Positions 1 to 7,527 of a stretch of DNA of 7,603 bases are shown piece after piece. The translations under genes were made by a program, and so were the position numbers. The notes under the pieces were generated by a model. It had not been told where the DNA came from. It did no database searches and saw only the letters and a list, made by a program, of their open reading frames with translations. Every line of letters starts with the position of its first letter. Position 1 is the stretch's first letter. Origin of the DNA: an uncultured Collinsella sp. (GTDB lineage Bacteria > Actinomycetota > Coriobacteriia > Coriobacteriales > Coriobacteriaceae); contig UROC01000084.1 of assembly GCA_900549345.1 (NCBI GenBank), positions 1 through 7,603 of the forward strand, in the 5' to 3' direction.

Positions 1-1533
1 GCGCAGCGTGGCCGGCAACGCGTGGCCCACGGAGAGCATGACGTGCGCCATCTGGTCAAACGGCACCAGGCTCTTGATACCGGCAAGTGCAAGCTGCGCC
101 GAGCTAAAGGCGGCTGCCACGCCGATGGCGTTGCGGTTTTGGCAGGGTACCTCCACGAGGCCACCGACGGGGTCACAAACGAGGCCCAGCAAGTTACTCA
201 GCGCGATGGAACTGGCGTCGAGCGCCTGCCCGGGCGTGCCGCCGAGCATCTGCACCAGCGCGGCGGCTGCCATGGCGGCCGCACTTCCTACCTCAGCCTG
301 GCAGCCGCCCTCGGCACCGGCGACGCAGGCGCTCGTGGTGAGGTTGAGGCCGATGGCGGCTGCGCAGTAGAGCGCGTCCATGACCTGCTCGTCGTCGAGC
401 TGAAGGTGATCGGCGAGCGCCAGCACGCAGCCGGGCACGACACCCGCGGAGCCTGCCGTGGGAGCGGCGACGATCACTCCCATCGTGGCGGAGCGCTCGA
501 GCACGGCCATCGCGCGGGCCACGGCGTCGGTTTGAACGGTGCCCATCAGGCTCGTGCTCAAATCGTTGCGGCCGGTGGCATCGACGAGTTTAGCCTCGCC
601 GCCGATAAGCCCGCCGAGCGATCGTTGCGGATTGACGATGGGGGTCGTGGTCTCCTCGCGCATGACGTCGAGCACGCGGCGCATGGCGGCGACGGCGTGG
701 GCCTCGCCGGTCAGACGCGCCTCGCGCACGGCCATAACGGCGCCGATATTCAGGCCGAGCTCGGCGCACGCATCGAGCAGCTGCTCGCCGTCGTCGAAGA
801 TTTCCTTTGCCGAGACGCCGGGGGAGAGCGACGAGGCAGAACCGGGGAGCTCGATAAAGGTCGCGTAATCGACATTGTCGAGCTTACGCAGCATCGGGAC
901 AACAGTGTCGTCGGGCGCGCCGTCGGTCTCAAAGACGGAGTAGGCCTGTCCGCCCACTTCGGTGCGGTAGGTGCGGCAGAAGGCGATGTTCACGTGTGCG
1001 TAGGCGAGCAGGTTGGTGAGCGCGGCGAGCACGCCGGGGACGTCCTTGTGCGCCACGAAGAGCGTTGAGTACATGCCCGAGATGTCAACGCCGACGCCGT
1101 TAATGCGGCTGATGCGCATCTTGCCGCCGCCCAGGCTCTCACCGCGGACCTGTGCCGTGGCGCCCGTGTCGTCGACCATGTCAATGTCGACGGTGTTGGG
1201 GTGGATGGAGGCGTCGTCGCCCTTGATGTCAAAGTGATATTCGAGGCCCTGCTCGCTTGCGAGGTCGAAGGCCTGCTTGATGTTCTCGTCGTCGGTGTCG
1301 AGGCCCAGGATGCCCGCGACGAGCGCACGATCGGTGCCGTGGCCGCGGTAGGTGTGGGCGAAGGAGTTCCACAGGCCAAAGGTGACTTTGGTGATGCGGC
1401 CTTCCAGCAGGCTGGCGGCAACTTGGGCGCAGCGCAGGGCGCCGGCGGTGTGCGAAGAACTGGGGCCGACCATGACGGGGCCCAAGATCTCGAATGCCGA
1501 GGTCGTAGCTAGTGTTTGCGGCTTGCCTGCCAT
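1..1533 (-). CDS. sdaA: L-serine ammonia-lyase (L-serine dehydratase), iron-sulfur type, single chain with ACT domain; C-terminus cut by window edge
   Basis: Converts L-serine to pyruvate and ammonia in the cytoplasm using a [4Fe-4S] cluster. My translation of the minus strand from ATG 1533 gives 511 codons open to base 1. The N-terminal (SdaAB-like) part has GPSSSHTAG at residues 23-31 and the HPNT...RGESLGGGK region at about 111-138. An ACT-like segment follows at about 155-205. The catalytic (SdaAA-like) part has PTAGSAGVVPG at 358-368, EGGCQAEVG at 408-416 and CDPVGGLVEVPCQNRNA at 453-469. The three cysteines C411, C453 and C464 are spaced 42 and 11 apart, the spacing I recall for the cluster ligands of the Legionella enzyme. 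The start is supported by AAAGGAG (bases 1539-1545, minus) five bases upstream of ATG. By comparison with the family only about 10-20 residues should be missing. The order beta-then-alpha plus an ACT domain suggests a fusion of the two-subunit Bacillus-type enzyme. Expression may be affected by the inverted repeat at 1559-1677. Confidence 0.95.
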   Translation of the reverse strand, partial: MAGKPQTLATTSAFEILGPVMVGPSSSHTAGALRCAQVAASLLEGRITKVTFGLWNSFAHTYRGHGTDRALVAGILGLDTDDENIKQAFDLASEQGLEYHFDIKGDDASIHPNTVDIDMVDDTGATAQVRGESLGGGKMRISRINGVGVDISGMYSTLFVAHKDVPGVLAALTNLLAYAHVNIAFCRTYRTEVGGQAYSVFETDGAPDDTVVPMLRKLDNVDYATFIELPGSASSLSPGVSAKEIFDDGEQLLDACAELGLNIGAVMAVREARLTGEAHAVAAMRRVLDVMREETTTPIVNPQRSLGGLIGGEAKLVDATGRNDLSTSLMGTVQTDAVARAMAVLERSATMGVIVAAPTAGSAGVVPGCVLALADHLQLDDEQVMDALYCAAAIGLNLTTSACVAGAEGGCQAEVGSAAAMAAAALVQMLGGTPGQALDASSIALSNLLGLVCDPVGGLVEVPCQNRNAIGVAAAFSSAQLALAGIKSLVPFDQMAHVMLSVGHALPATLR

Positions 1534-1558
1534 GGCTGCTCCTTTGTTTTGTCCCATC

Positions 1559-1677
1559 GTCCCGAGGGCGGGGCATAAGGTCGCCTGCTCGGACAGTCCT
1601 GCTCGCACGGAGGCCACATTAAGTGGCCTCCGGCTCGTGCGGAACTCGCGATCGACCTTATGCCCCGCCCTCGGGAC
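1559..1677. repeat. Nested long inverted repeat (IR1) upstream of serine dehydratase
   Basis: Two perfectly complementary 25-base arms, 1559-1583 (begins GTCCCGAGGGCGGGG) and 1653-1677, enclose 69 bases. Inside lies a second perfect 10-base stem, CGGAGGCCAC (1608-1617) with GTGGCCTCCG (1623-1632), around the loop ATTAA. That stem is continued by CGCA (1604-1607) with TGCG (1638-1641) across a 5-base bulge. An 8-base direct repeat CCTGCTCG occurs at 1584-1591 and 1598-1605. There is no T-run on either side, so it is not an intrinsic terminator. The inner edge is 25 bases from the start codon of the dehydratase. It could be a MITE- or REP-like insertion, a leader RNA structure or a regulatory palindrome; the sequence alone does not decide. 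Confidence 0.9.
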
Positions 1678-1771
1678 TAAGGATACATGGTAGAAGTGCC
1701 TGTGCTGCAAAATTCATTAGCTAGGGACGCAGCGTAGACTCATATCGAAGCATCTTCACCACCGAATTAAT

Positions 1772-1809
1772 AAAAAAAGAAGCACCGCTTGGGGGCGGTA
1801 CTTCTTTTT
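1772..1809 (-). terminator. Rho-independent terminator of metK
   Basis: On the minus strand a 10-base stem, GAAGUACCGC (1804-1795) with GCGGUGCUUC (1788-1779), closes a 6-base loop. It contains one G-U wobble and is followed by seven U residues (1778-1772). The upstream A-run (1809-1805) extends the stem. Read on the plus strand the same position is an A-C mismatch, so the minus orientation fits better. It starts 38 bases after the metK stop codon. Confidence 0.9.
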
Positions 1810-1846
1810 AAAGCGCTTATGTCGTTGAAACCTTGGAGGTTCTTAA

Positions 1847-3127
<1,281 letters not shown>

Positions 3128-3194
3128 GATTGTCCTTTCAAAAACGTGTCCTGGCGACCGTTACCATTCCGCCGGGCTCTCTATGCAAGGGCAC

Positions 3195-3200
3195 ATCATA
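3195..3200 (-). promoter_or_regulatory. Candidate -10 element of the metK promoter
   Basis: Minus-strand TATGAT lies about 68 bases upstream of the metK ATG in a local AT-rich stretch. The matching -35 region (around 3217-3223) is poor, so this is a weak call based on one hexamer and position. The proposed leader would be about 60 bases, too short for a typical riboswitch plus expression platform. Confidence 0.3.
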
Positions 3201-3236
3201 ACGCATAAATCAAACATTCACACCCTTTCCGCACCT

Positions 3237-3309
3237 ACTCATTGGGGACGGACTTAAATGACCAGTCGGGTGCTCATTGGGTAGTCATTTAAGTCTGTCC
3301 CCAATGAGT
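3237..3309. repeat. Long inverted repeat (IR2) between the divergent metK and gltX genes
   Basis: Two 26-base arms, 3237-3262 (begins ACTCATTGGGGAC) and 3284-3309, match at 25 of 26 positions around a 21-base loop. The one mismatch would be a G-U pair in RNA. Past a small internal loop the stem can be extended by GCACC (3231-3235) with GGTGC (3315-3319). The loop contains CTCATTGGG (3273-3281), a third copy of the arm tip (3238-3246) in direct orientation. The element sits between the proposed -10 elements of metK and gltX. No T-run follows it. The GGGGAC/GTCCCC core resembles, from memory, the palindromes spread by REP-associated tyrosine transposases; I could not verify this. Confidence 0.9.
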
Positions 3310-3345
3310 GGGTCGGTGCCCTTTGTGCGGAGGTTGCTTTGATGC

Positions 3346-3353
3346 TTTATACT
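3346..3353 (+). promoter_or_regulatory. Candidate -10 element of the gltX promoter
   Basis: TTTATACT contains TATACT (3348-3353), five of six matches to the bacterial -10 consensus, with a TG a few bases upstream (3343-3344). No good -35 hexamer lies at the usual distance. Transcription would start near 3360, about 34 bases before the ATG, leaving no room for a T-box leader. Confidence 0.4.
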
Positions 3354-3381
3354 GGTGCGGTTAGACATCCATCCTGCAATC

Positions 3382-3387
3382 GAGGAG
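3382..3387 (+). promoter_or_regulatory. Ribosome binding site that fixes the gltX start
   Basis: GAGGAG lies six bases before ATG 3394. It selects this ATG over the in-frame GTG at 3355, which has no Shine-Dalgarno sequence and falls on the proposed promoter and transcription start. Confidence 0.85.
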
Positions 3388-3393
3388 ATTTCC

Positions 3394-4869
3394 ATGGCAT
3401 CAGACGTTCGCGTCCGCTTTGCACCCTCACCGACGGGCAAGCTGCACATCGGCGGCGCCCGCACCGCTATCTATAACTGGGCTTTCGCCCGCGCAAACGG
3501 CGGCACGTTCATTCTGCGCATCGACGACACCGATCCCACCCGTTCCACCGACGAGAATACGCAGATCATCCTGCGCGCCATGCGTTGGCTGGGCCTGGAT
3601 TGGGACGAGGGTCCCGAGGTGGGCGGCGACTATGGCCCCTATGCCCAGACCGAGCGCCTGGACCTGTACAAGCAGGCCGCCCAGAAGCTTTGGGACGAGG
3701 GCAAGGCCTATCCCTGCTTCTGCACCAAGGAGCAGCTCGACGCCGACCGCAAGGCCGCGCAGGAGCGTAAGGACCCCTTCCAGGGCTATCAGCGCCGTTG
3801 CCGCGATCTTGATCCCGAGAAGGCGCGCCGTCGCATCGAGGCCGGCGAGTCCTATGTCCTACGCATCAAGGTGCCCGAGGACCGCGGCGACGTCGTCATT
3901 CACGATGCCGTCCACGGCGAGGTGACCTTCGACGCCAAGGAGCTCGACGACTTTGTCATCTTCCGCTCCGATGGCACGCCCACGTACAACTTCGCGACCG
4001 TCGTCGACGACGCCATGATGAAGATCACCCATGTCATCCGCGGCGACGACCACCTGTCCAACACCCCGCGTCAGGTCATGGTCTACGAGGCCCTCGGCGC
4101 GCCCGTGCCCACGTTCGCCCACATCTCCATGATCCTGGGCGCCGACGGCAAGAAGCTCTCCAAGCGCCATGGCGCCACCTCGGTGGAGGAGTACCGCGAC
4201 GCCGGTTACCTTTCCGACGCCTTCGTCAACTACCTGGCGCTGCTCGGTTGGTCGCTCGACGGCGAGACCACGATCATCCCGCGCGATGTCCTGGCCAGCA
4301 AGTTCTCGCTCGACCGCATCTCCAAGAACCCGGCGACCTTCGACCCCAAGAAGCTCGATTGGGTCAATGCCGAGTACATCAATGGCATGTCCGATGCCCA
4401 GTTTGCCGACGAGATCATGGTCCTCGAGCTGCACGAGGCGGGTCTTATCGAGGGTAATGTCGAGTACGGCGAGGACTGGATCGACGCGCTTGCCGCCATC
4501 GTCAAGCCGCGCACCAAGATGCCGGCCGACGCCGTGACCGTCGCCGCTCCCATCTTTGCTACGGCCGAGACGCTCGAGTATGACGAGAAGTCCGTCAATA
4601 AGGGCTTGGCCAAGGAAGGCATGGGCGCCATTCTGGATGCCGCCAAGGCCGCGCTCGAGGGCGTGGACAAGTGGACTGCCGAGGCCATCGACGCCGCGCT
4701 TGAGCCGCTGCCCGAGCAGATGGACCTTAAGAAGCGCGTGGTGTTCCAGGCCGTGCGCGTCGCCGTCTGCGGCAACATGGTGAGCCCTCCGCTGGGCGAG
4801 ACCATGGCGCTCGTCGGCCGCGACGACTGCCTGGCGCGCATCGACCGCGCCCGCACGATGGCGCTGTAG
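3394..4869 (+). CDS. gltX: Glutamyl-tRNA synthetase (class I)
   Basis: Attaches glutamate to tRNA(Glu) using ATP, in the cytoplasm. The 491-residue product has the class I HIGH-type signature as PSPTGKLHIGGART (11-24), the IDDTDPTRS region (43-51), RGDDHLSNTPRQ at 216-227 and the KMSKS-type loop as KKLSKR (253-258). The C-terminal anticodon-binding region ends with NMVSPPLGET (461-470). Length is normal for the family. A zinc-finger-like set is present at C108, C110, Y132 and C136, matching the placement of the cluster in E. coli GluRS, although the position equivalent to E. coli His127 is Asp138. Many actinobacteria also charge tRNA(Gln) with glutamate and then amidate it; whether this enzyme does so cannot be read from the sequence. 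The gene is divergent from metK, probably monocistronic, and followed by a terminator. Confidence 0.98.
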   Translation: MASDVRVRFAPSPTGKLHIGGARTAIYNWAFARANGGTFILRIDDTDPTRSTDENTQIILRAMRWLGLDWDEGPEVGGDYGPYAQTERLDLYKQAAQKLWDEGKAYPCFCTKEQLDADRKAAQERKDPFQGYQRRCRDLDPEKARRRIEAGESYVLRIKVPEDRGDVVIHDAVHGEVTFDAKELDDFVIFRSDGTPTYNFATVVDDAMMKITHVIRGDDHLSNTPRQVMVYEALGAPVPTFAHISMILGADGKKLSKRHGATSVEEYRDAGYLSDAFVNYLALLGWSLDGETTIIPRDVLASKFSLDRISKNPATFDPKKLDWVNAEYINGMSDAQFADEIMVLELHEAGLIEGNVEYGEDWIDALAAIVKPRTKMPADAVTVAAPIFATAETLEYDEKSVNKGLAKEGMGAILDAAKAALEGVDKWTAEAIDAALEPLPEQMDLKKRVVFQAVRVAVCGNMVSPPLGETMALVGRDDCLARIDRARTMAL

Positions 4870-4892
4870 TAGACGCGCAAACGCATGTATCC

Positions 4893-4924
4893 GAGCCCCG
4901 TTCCCTCGAGCGGGGCTCTTGTTT
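4893..4924 (+). terminator. Rho-independent terminator of gltX
   Basis: A perfect 8-base stem, GAGCCCCG (4893-4900) with CGGGGCTC (4911-4918), encloses a 10-base loop containing CTCGAG. It is followed by the T-rich run TTGTTT. It begins 23 bases after the gltX stop codon. The T-tract is interrupted, so termination may be incomplete. Confidence 0.85.
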
Positions 4925-4945
4925 CTGTACCGATGAGTGGGTTGC

Positions 4946-5047
4946 TGGGACAAAATAATCAGTAGTGTTTGTCCCATGTTCGAGTGACGCAACGAGCTCG
5001 ACACTCGTATCGGCCGTGGGACAAACTCTACTGATTATTTTGTCCCA
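4946..5047. repeat. Long inverted repeat with four internal boxes (IR3) upstream of priA
   Basis: Two 31-base arms, 4946-4976 and 5017-5047, match at 30 of 31 positions and flank 40 bases. Each arm is itself palindromic, starting TGGGACAAA and ending TTTGTCCCA. There are thus four boxes: 4946-4954 and 5017-5025 forward, 4968-4976 and 5039-5047 reversed. The 13-base centres of the two arms (4955-4967 and 5026-5038) are complementary at 12 positions. Between the arms lie a 6-base stem, CGAGTG (4981-4986) with CACTCG (5002-5007), and the palindrome CGAGCTCG (4993-5000). The arm centres are AT-rich, unlike the surrounding genes. The right edge is 32 bases before the priA ATG. No convincing priA promoter is visible outside or inside it. 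Confidence 0.92.
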
Positions 5048-5079
5048 CCCCTTTCAGGTCCGTTCGTTAGAGGTGGTGT

Positions 5080-7509
5080 ATGGCTCAACAACTGTCGCTG
5101 TTTGGTTCGCCGGAACCGGAGGAAGCTCCGGTGAAGCCCAAGCCTGCACCCGAACCCATCGCCGCCTATGCGAGCGTGGTCCTCGATATCCCCACCCGTG
5201 CGCTGTCGGAACCGTTTGCTTACGGTATCCCCGAGTCCCTTGCCAACGGGGTCCAGGTCGGATCGACAGTCCTGGTCCACTTTGGTAACCGTGCCGCCGC
5301 GGGCTATATTGTCGACATTGCGCCTGGGCTGGGCGATCTGCAGGGCAACAACACCCTCGACCCCGTGCGCATTAAAGCCATCGAGGCTATCCTCAGCAGA
5401 AGACCGCTCTTTACCGCCGAGGCTGCCCGCATTGCGCGCTGGATGAGCCGCGAGTATGCCGCGACGCTTTCCGAGTGCCTGCGCCTGTTTTTGCCACCGG
5501 GCGGCAGCCCGCGTGTGGTCAAGGGCGACGACGGCGTGTGGACGGTTGAACGTCCAGCCGTCAAACCCATCCAAAACCGCTGGGTGATGCTTACGCCCGA
5601 AGGCTTTGACTACACGCCACCCAAGACCGCGGTCCGCCAGCGCCAACTCATCGAGGCGCTCCAGTGCGGACCGGTCACGACGCGCGACCTCAACCTTCTC
5701 TATAACAGCATGTCGGCGACCATCAAGGCGCTCGAAAAACGCGGCGTTGTGGTGGTGGAAGAGCGCCGCGCCTGGCGTGGCTGCGGCGAGCAGACCACGC
5801 TGTCCTCGGCAAGCGGCAAAGCGCCGGTCTCCCTTACCAGTGGCCAGCAGCAAGCACTTGCTCAGATCGAGCGTGCCCGTCTGGACGCTCATGGCGACGT
5901 GGTGCTGGTAGACGGCGTCACCGGCTCCGGCAAAACCGAGGTTTACCTCTCCGCTATCGAGCGCGTGCTCGCGGCAGGCCGCTCTGCCTGCGTGCTCGTG
6001 CCCGAGATCTCGCTGACGGCCCAGACCGTCGGCCGCTTCCGCTCCCGCTTTGGCGAGACGGTCGCGGTTTTCCACTCGCGTCTTTCTGCTGGCGAGCGTC
6101 TGGACCAGTGGGATCTGGTTGCCAGCGGTGCGGCCCGCGTGGTCGTCGGCGCACGTTCGGCGCTCTTTTGCCCGCTTGGCGACCTGGGCCTCATCATCAT
6201 TGACGAGGAGCACGAGACCAGCTACAAGCAGGGGTCCAGTCCGCGCTACCATGCGCGCGAGGTGGCAGCCGAGATGGCGCGCCGCTATCGCTGCCCGCTC
6301 GTGCTGGGGTCGGCCACGCCTTCTGCCGAGGCCCTCGACCGCTGCCGCCGCGGCATGTATAACGGTGCCACCTGGACGCGTGTCGAGATGCCCGAGCGCC
6401 CCGGACACGCCGTGCTGCCTACTGTCCGCATTGCTGACCTGCGTCGCGAGTTCTCGCACGGCAGCCGATCCATGTTCTCAAAACCCTTGATGGAGGGATT
6501 GGAGCGCGTTGTAGAGCGGCGCGAGAAGGCCGTGCTGCTGCATAACCGCCGCGGCTTTGCACCGTTCCTGATGTGCCGCGAGTGCGGCTGCGTCCCCACC
6601 TGCAACCACTGCTCCACCGCCCTTACGTATCACGAGCGCACGCACACGCTGCAATGTCACACATGCGGATCCTCCTGGCGCGTGCAGCCGTATCCCGCGC
6701 CCACGAGTCGTTGCCCCAAATGTGGTAGTCGCTACCTTGCAAAAATGGGTCTGGGCACGCAGCAGATCGAGGACGCACTGCACCAGATGCTGCCCGAGGA
6801 CGTCGCCATCATCCGCATGGATGCCGATTCCACGCGCGGCAAGGATGCGCACAAAAAGCTGCTCGAGCAGTTCGATGCCGCCGATTGCGCGGTGCTGCTG
6901 GGCACCCAGATGATTGCCAAGGGCCTCGACTTTCCCGAGGTCACGCTTGTGGGCGTGGTCAATGCAGACTTTGCGTTAAAGCTGCCCGATTTTAGAGCAG
7001 GGGAGCGCGCCTACGATCTGCTGGAGCAGGTCGCGGGCCGTGCCGGTCGCGGCGATCGTCCCGGCGAGGTCATCATCCAGACCTACCTGCCCGAGGATCC
7101 GGTCATTCGCGCCGTCGCTGAGCACGACCGTTCGATCTTTACCGACTACGACCTGGACCAGCGCCGCGACGCGCTGTACCCGCCGTTTGTTCGCCTGGTC
7201 AACATCTTGGTGTGGTCGGCGAACCGAGACGACGCGCAGGACTTCATTGGGCGCATTGCAAAGCTTCTTAAGCGCCGCTGGCATGCCGCCGCGCCCGACT
7301 TTTTGCGGGCGGGGAGCGCCGTGCCCCAGGTGCTGGGCCCGGCTTCGTGTGTAATCGAGAGAGCCAAGGACCGTTACCGCTTCCATCTGCTTGTGAAGTC
7401 GCCCGTGGGGTACCATGTCTCTGATGATATCGACGCCTGCCTCAAAGAGGTGGGCTCTGTGCGCGGCGTGAGCGTGAGCGTTGACGTCGATGCCTATGAT
7501 TTGATGTAA
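5080..7509 (+). CDS. priA: Primosomal protein N', replication restart helicase PriA
   Basis: Superfamily 2 DNA helicase that recognises abandoned replication forks and helps reload the replicative helicase. The 809-residue protein has all expected parts. The N-terminal DNA-binding domain is at about 30-135, then a winged-helix region at about 180-230. Walker A is GVTGSGKTE (279-287) and the Walker B/DEAH-like box is IIIDEEH (372-378). An SYKQ...PRYHARE loop follows at 381-394, and the helicase motif GSATPS is at 410-415. Four CxxC pairs (C499/C502, C508/C511, C526/C529, C545/C548) should bind two zinc ions. GTQMIAKGLDFPEV (608-621) and AGRAGRGDRPGEV (652-664) belong to the second helicase lobe. 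Residues 4-8 read QLSLF, a canonical-looking beta-clamp-binding motif, followed by a Pro/Glu-rich linker (9-27). The ATG is preceded by AGAGGTGG (5069-5076), which supports the start. def follows after 18 bases, suggesting one transcript. Confidence 0.98.
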   Translation: MAQQLSLFGSPEPEEAPVKPKPAPEPIAAYASVVLDIPTRALSEPFAYGIPESLANGVQVGSTVLVHFGNRAAAGYIVDIAPGLGDLQGNNTLDPVRIKAIEAILSRRPLFTAEAARIARWMSREYAATLSECLRLFLPPGGSPRVVKGDDGVWTVERPAVKPIQNRWVMLTPEGFDYTPPKTAVRQRQLIEALQCGPVTTRDLNLLYNSMSATIKALEKRGVVVVEERRAWRGCGEQTTLSSASGKAPVSLTSGQQQALAQIERARLDAHGDVVLVDGVTGSGKTEVYLSAIERVLAAGRSACVLVPEISLTAQTVGRFRSRFGETVAVFHSRLSAGERLDQWDLVASGAARVVVGARSALFCPLGDLGLIIIDEEHETSYKQGSSPRYHAREVAAEMARRYRCPLVLGSATPSAEALDRCRRGMYNGATWTRVEMPERPGHAVLPTVRIADLRREFSHGSRSMFSKPLMEGLERVVERREKAVLLHNRRGFAPFLMCRECGCVPTCNHCSTALTYHERTHTLQCHTCGSSWRVQPYPAPTSRCPKCGSRYLAKMGLGTQQIEDALHQMLPEDVAIIRMDADSTRGKDAHKKLLEQFDAADCAVLLGTQMIAKGLDFPEVTLVGVVNADFALKLPDFRAGERAYDLLEQVAGRAGRGDRPGEVIIQTYLPEDPVIRAVAEHDRSIFTDYDLDQRRDALYPPFVRLVNILVWSANRDDAQDFIGRIAKLLKRRWHAAAPDFLRAGSAVPQVLGPASCVIERAKDRYRFHLLVKSPVGYHVSDDIDACLKEVGSVRGVSVSVDVDAYDLM

Positions 7510-7516
7510 CAACCCG

Positions 7517-7522
7517 AAAGGA
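7517..7522 (+). promoter_or_regulatory. Ribosome binding site that fixes the downstream start
   Basis: AAAGGA lies five bases before ATG 7528. An in-frame ATG at 7522 overlaps this site and is therefore unlikely to be the start. Confidence 0.75.
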
Positions 7523-7527
7523 TGGCC

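Larger units (their letters stand above)
1534..1846. other. Intergenic region between serine dehydratase and metK
   Basis: This is 313 bases without a credible gene. From right to left in the direction of transcription it holds the metK terminator (1772-1809), about 95 bases of unremarkable and relatively AT-rich sequence (1678-1771), the large nested inverted repeat (1559-1677), a TTTTGTCCCA decamer (1547-1556) that recurs in the repeat upstream of priA, and the serine dehydratase ribosome binding site (1539-1545). Since metK ends in a good terminator, the dehydratase should have its own promoter. The best I can find on the minus strand is TTGCAG (1710-1705) and TATCCT (1685-1680), with a poor 19-base spacer, so I do not call it. 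If that promoter were right, the whole inverted repeat would lie in the mRNA leader. Confidence 0.7.

Noticed and set aside
22..1068. Long plus-strand open frame (348 codons) opposite the serine dehydratase
   Set aside because: It is antisense to a gene with clear family motifs, its composition is low-complexity (Ala/Gly/His/Arg-rich), and it matches no family I recognise. High GC content commonly creates such frames.
1680..1710. Promoter for the serine dehydratase (TTGCAG / TATCCT on the minus strand)
   Set aside because: The spacer is 19 bases and the -10 match is weak, so it is mentioned only as the best available candidate.
1687..1737. Small plus-strand open frame of 16 codons with AAGGA just before the ATG
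   Set aside because: Too short, poor spacing, and no similarity or conservation evidence available; likely chance.
3128..3194. SAM riboswitch in the metK leader
   Set aside because: The leader is only about 60 bases from the proposed transcription start, and I see no SAM aptamer core or terminator/antiterminator pair.
3355..3393. Extended gltX start at GTG 3355, adding 13 residues
   Set aside because: No Shine-Dalgarno sequence; it overlaps the likely promoter, and family members start close to the HIGH motif as with ATG 3394, which has GAGGAG six bases upstream.
3340..3393. T-box leader before gltX
   Set aside because: The space between the likely promoter and the start codon is far too short, and no T-box consensus (TGGNACC-type sequence) is seen.
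4946..5047. Bidirectional terminator between gltX and priA
   Set aside because: gltX already has a conventional terminator at 4893-4924; this repeat lacks a GC-rich stem followed by a U-run and lies against the priA start.
5035..6459. Long minus-strand open frame (474 codons) opposite priA
   Set aside because: Antisense shadow of priA; no recognisable domain, and no credible start context. The same holds for the minus-strand frame 3859-5004 opposite gltX.
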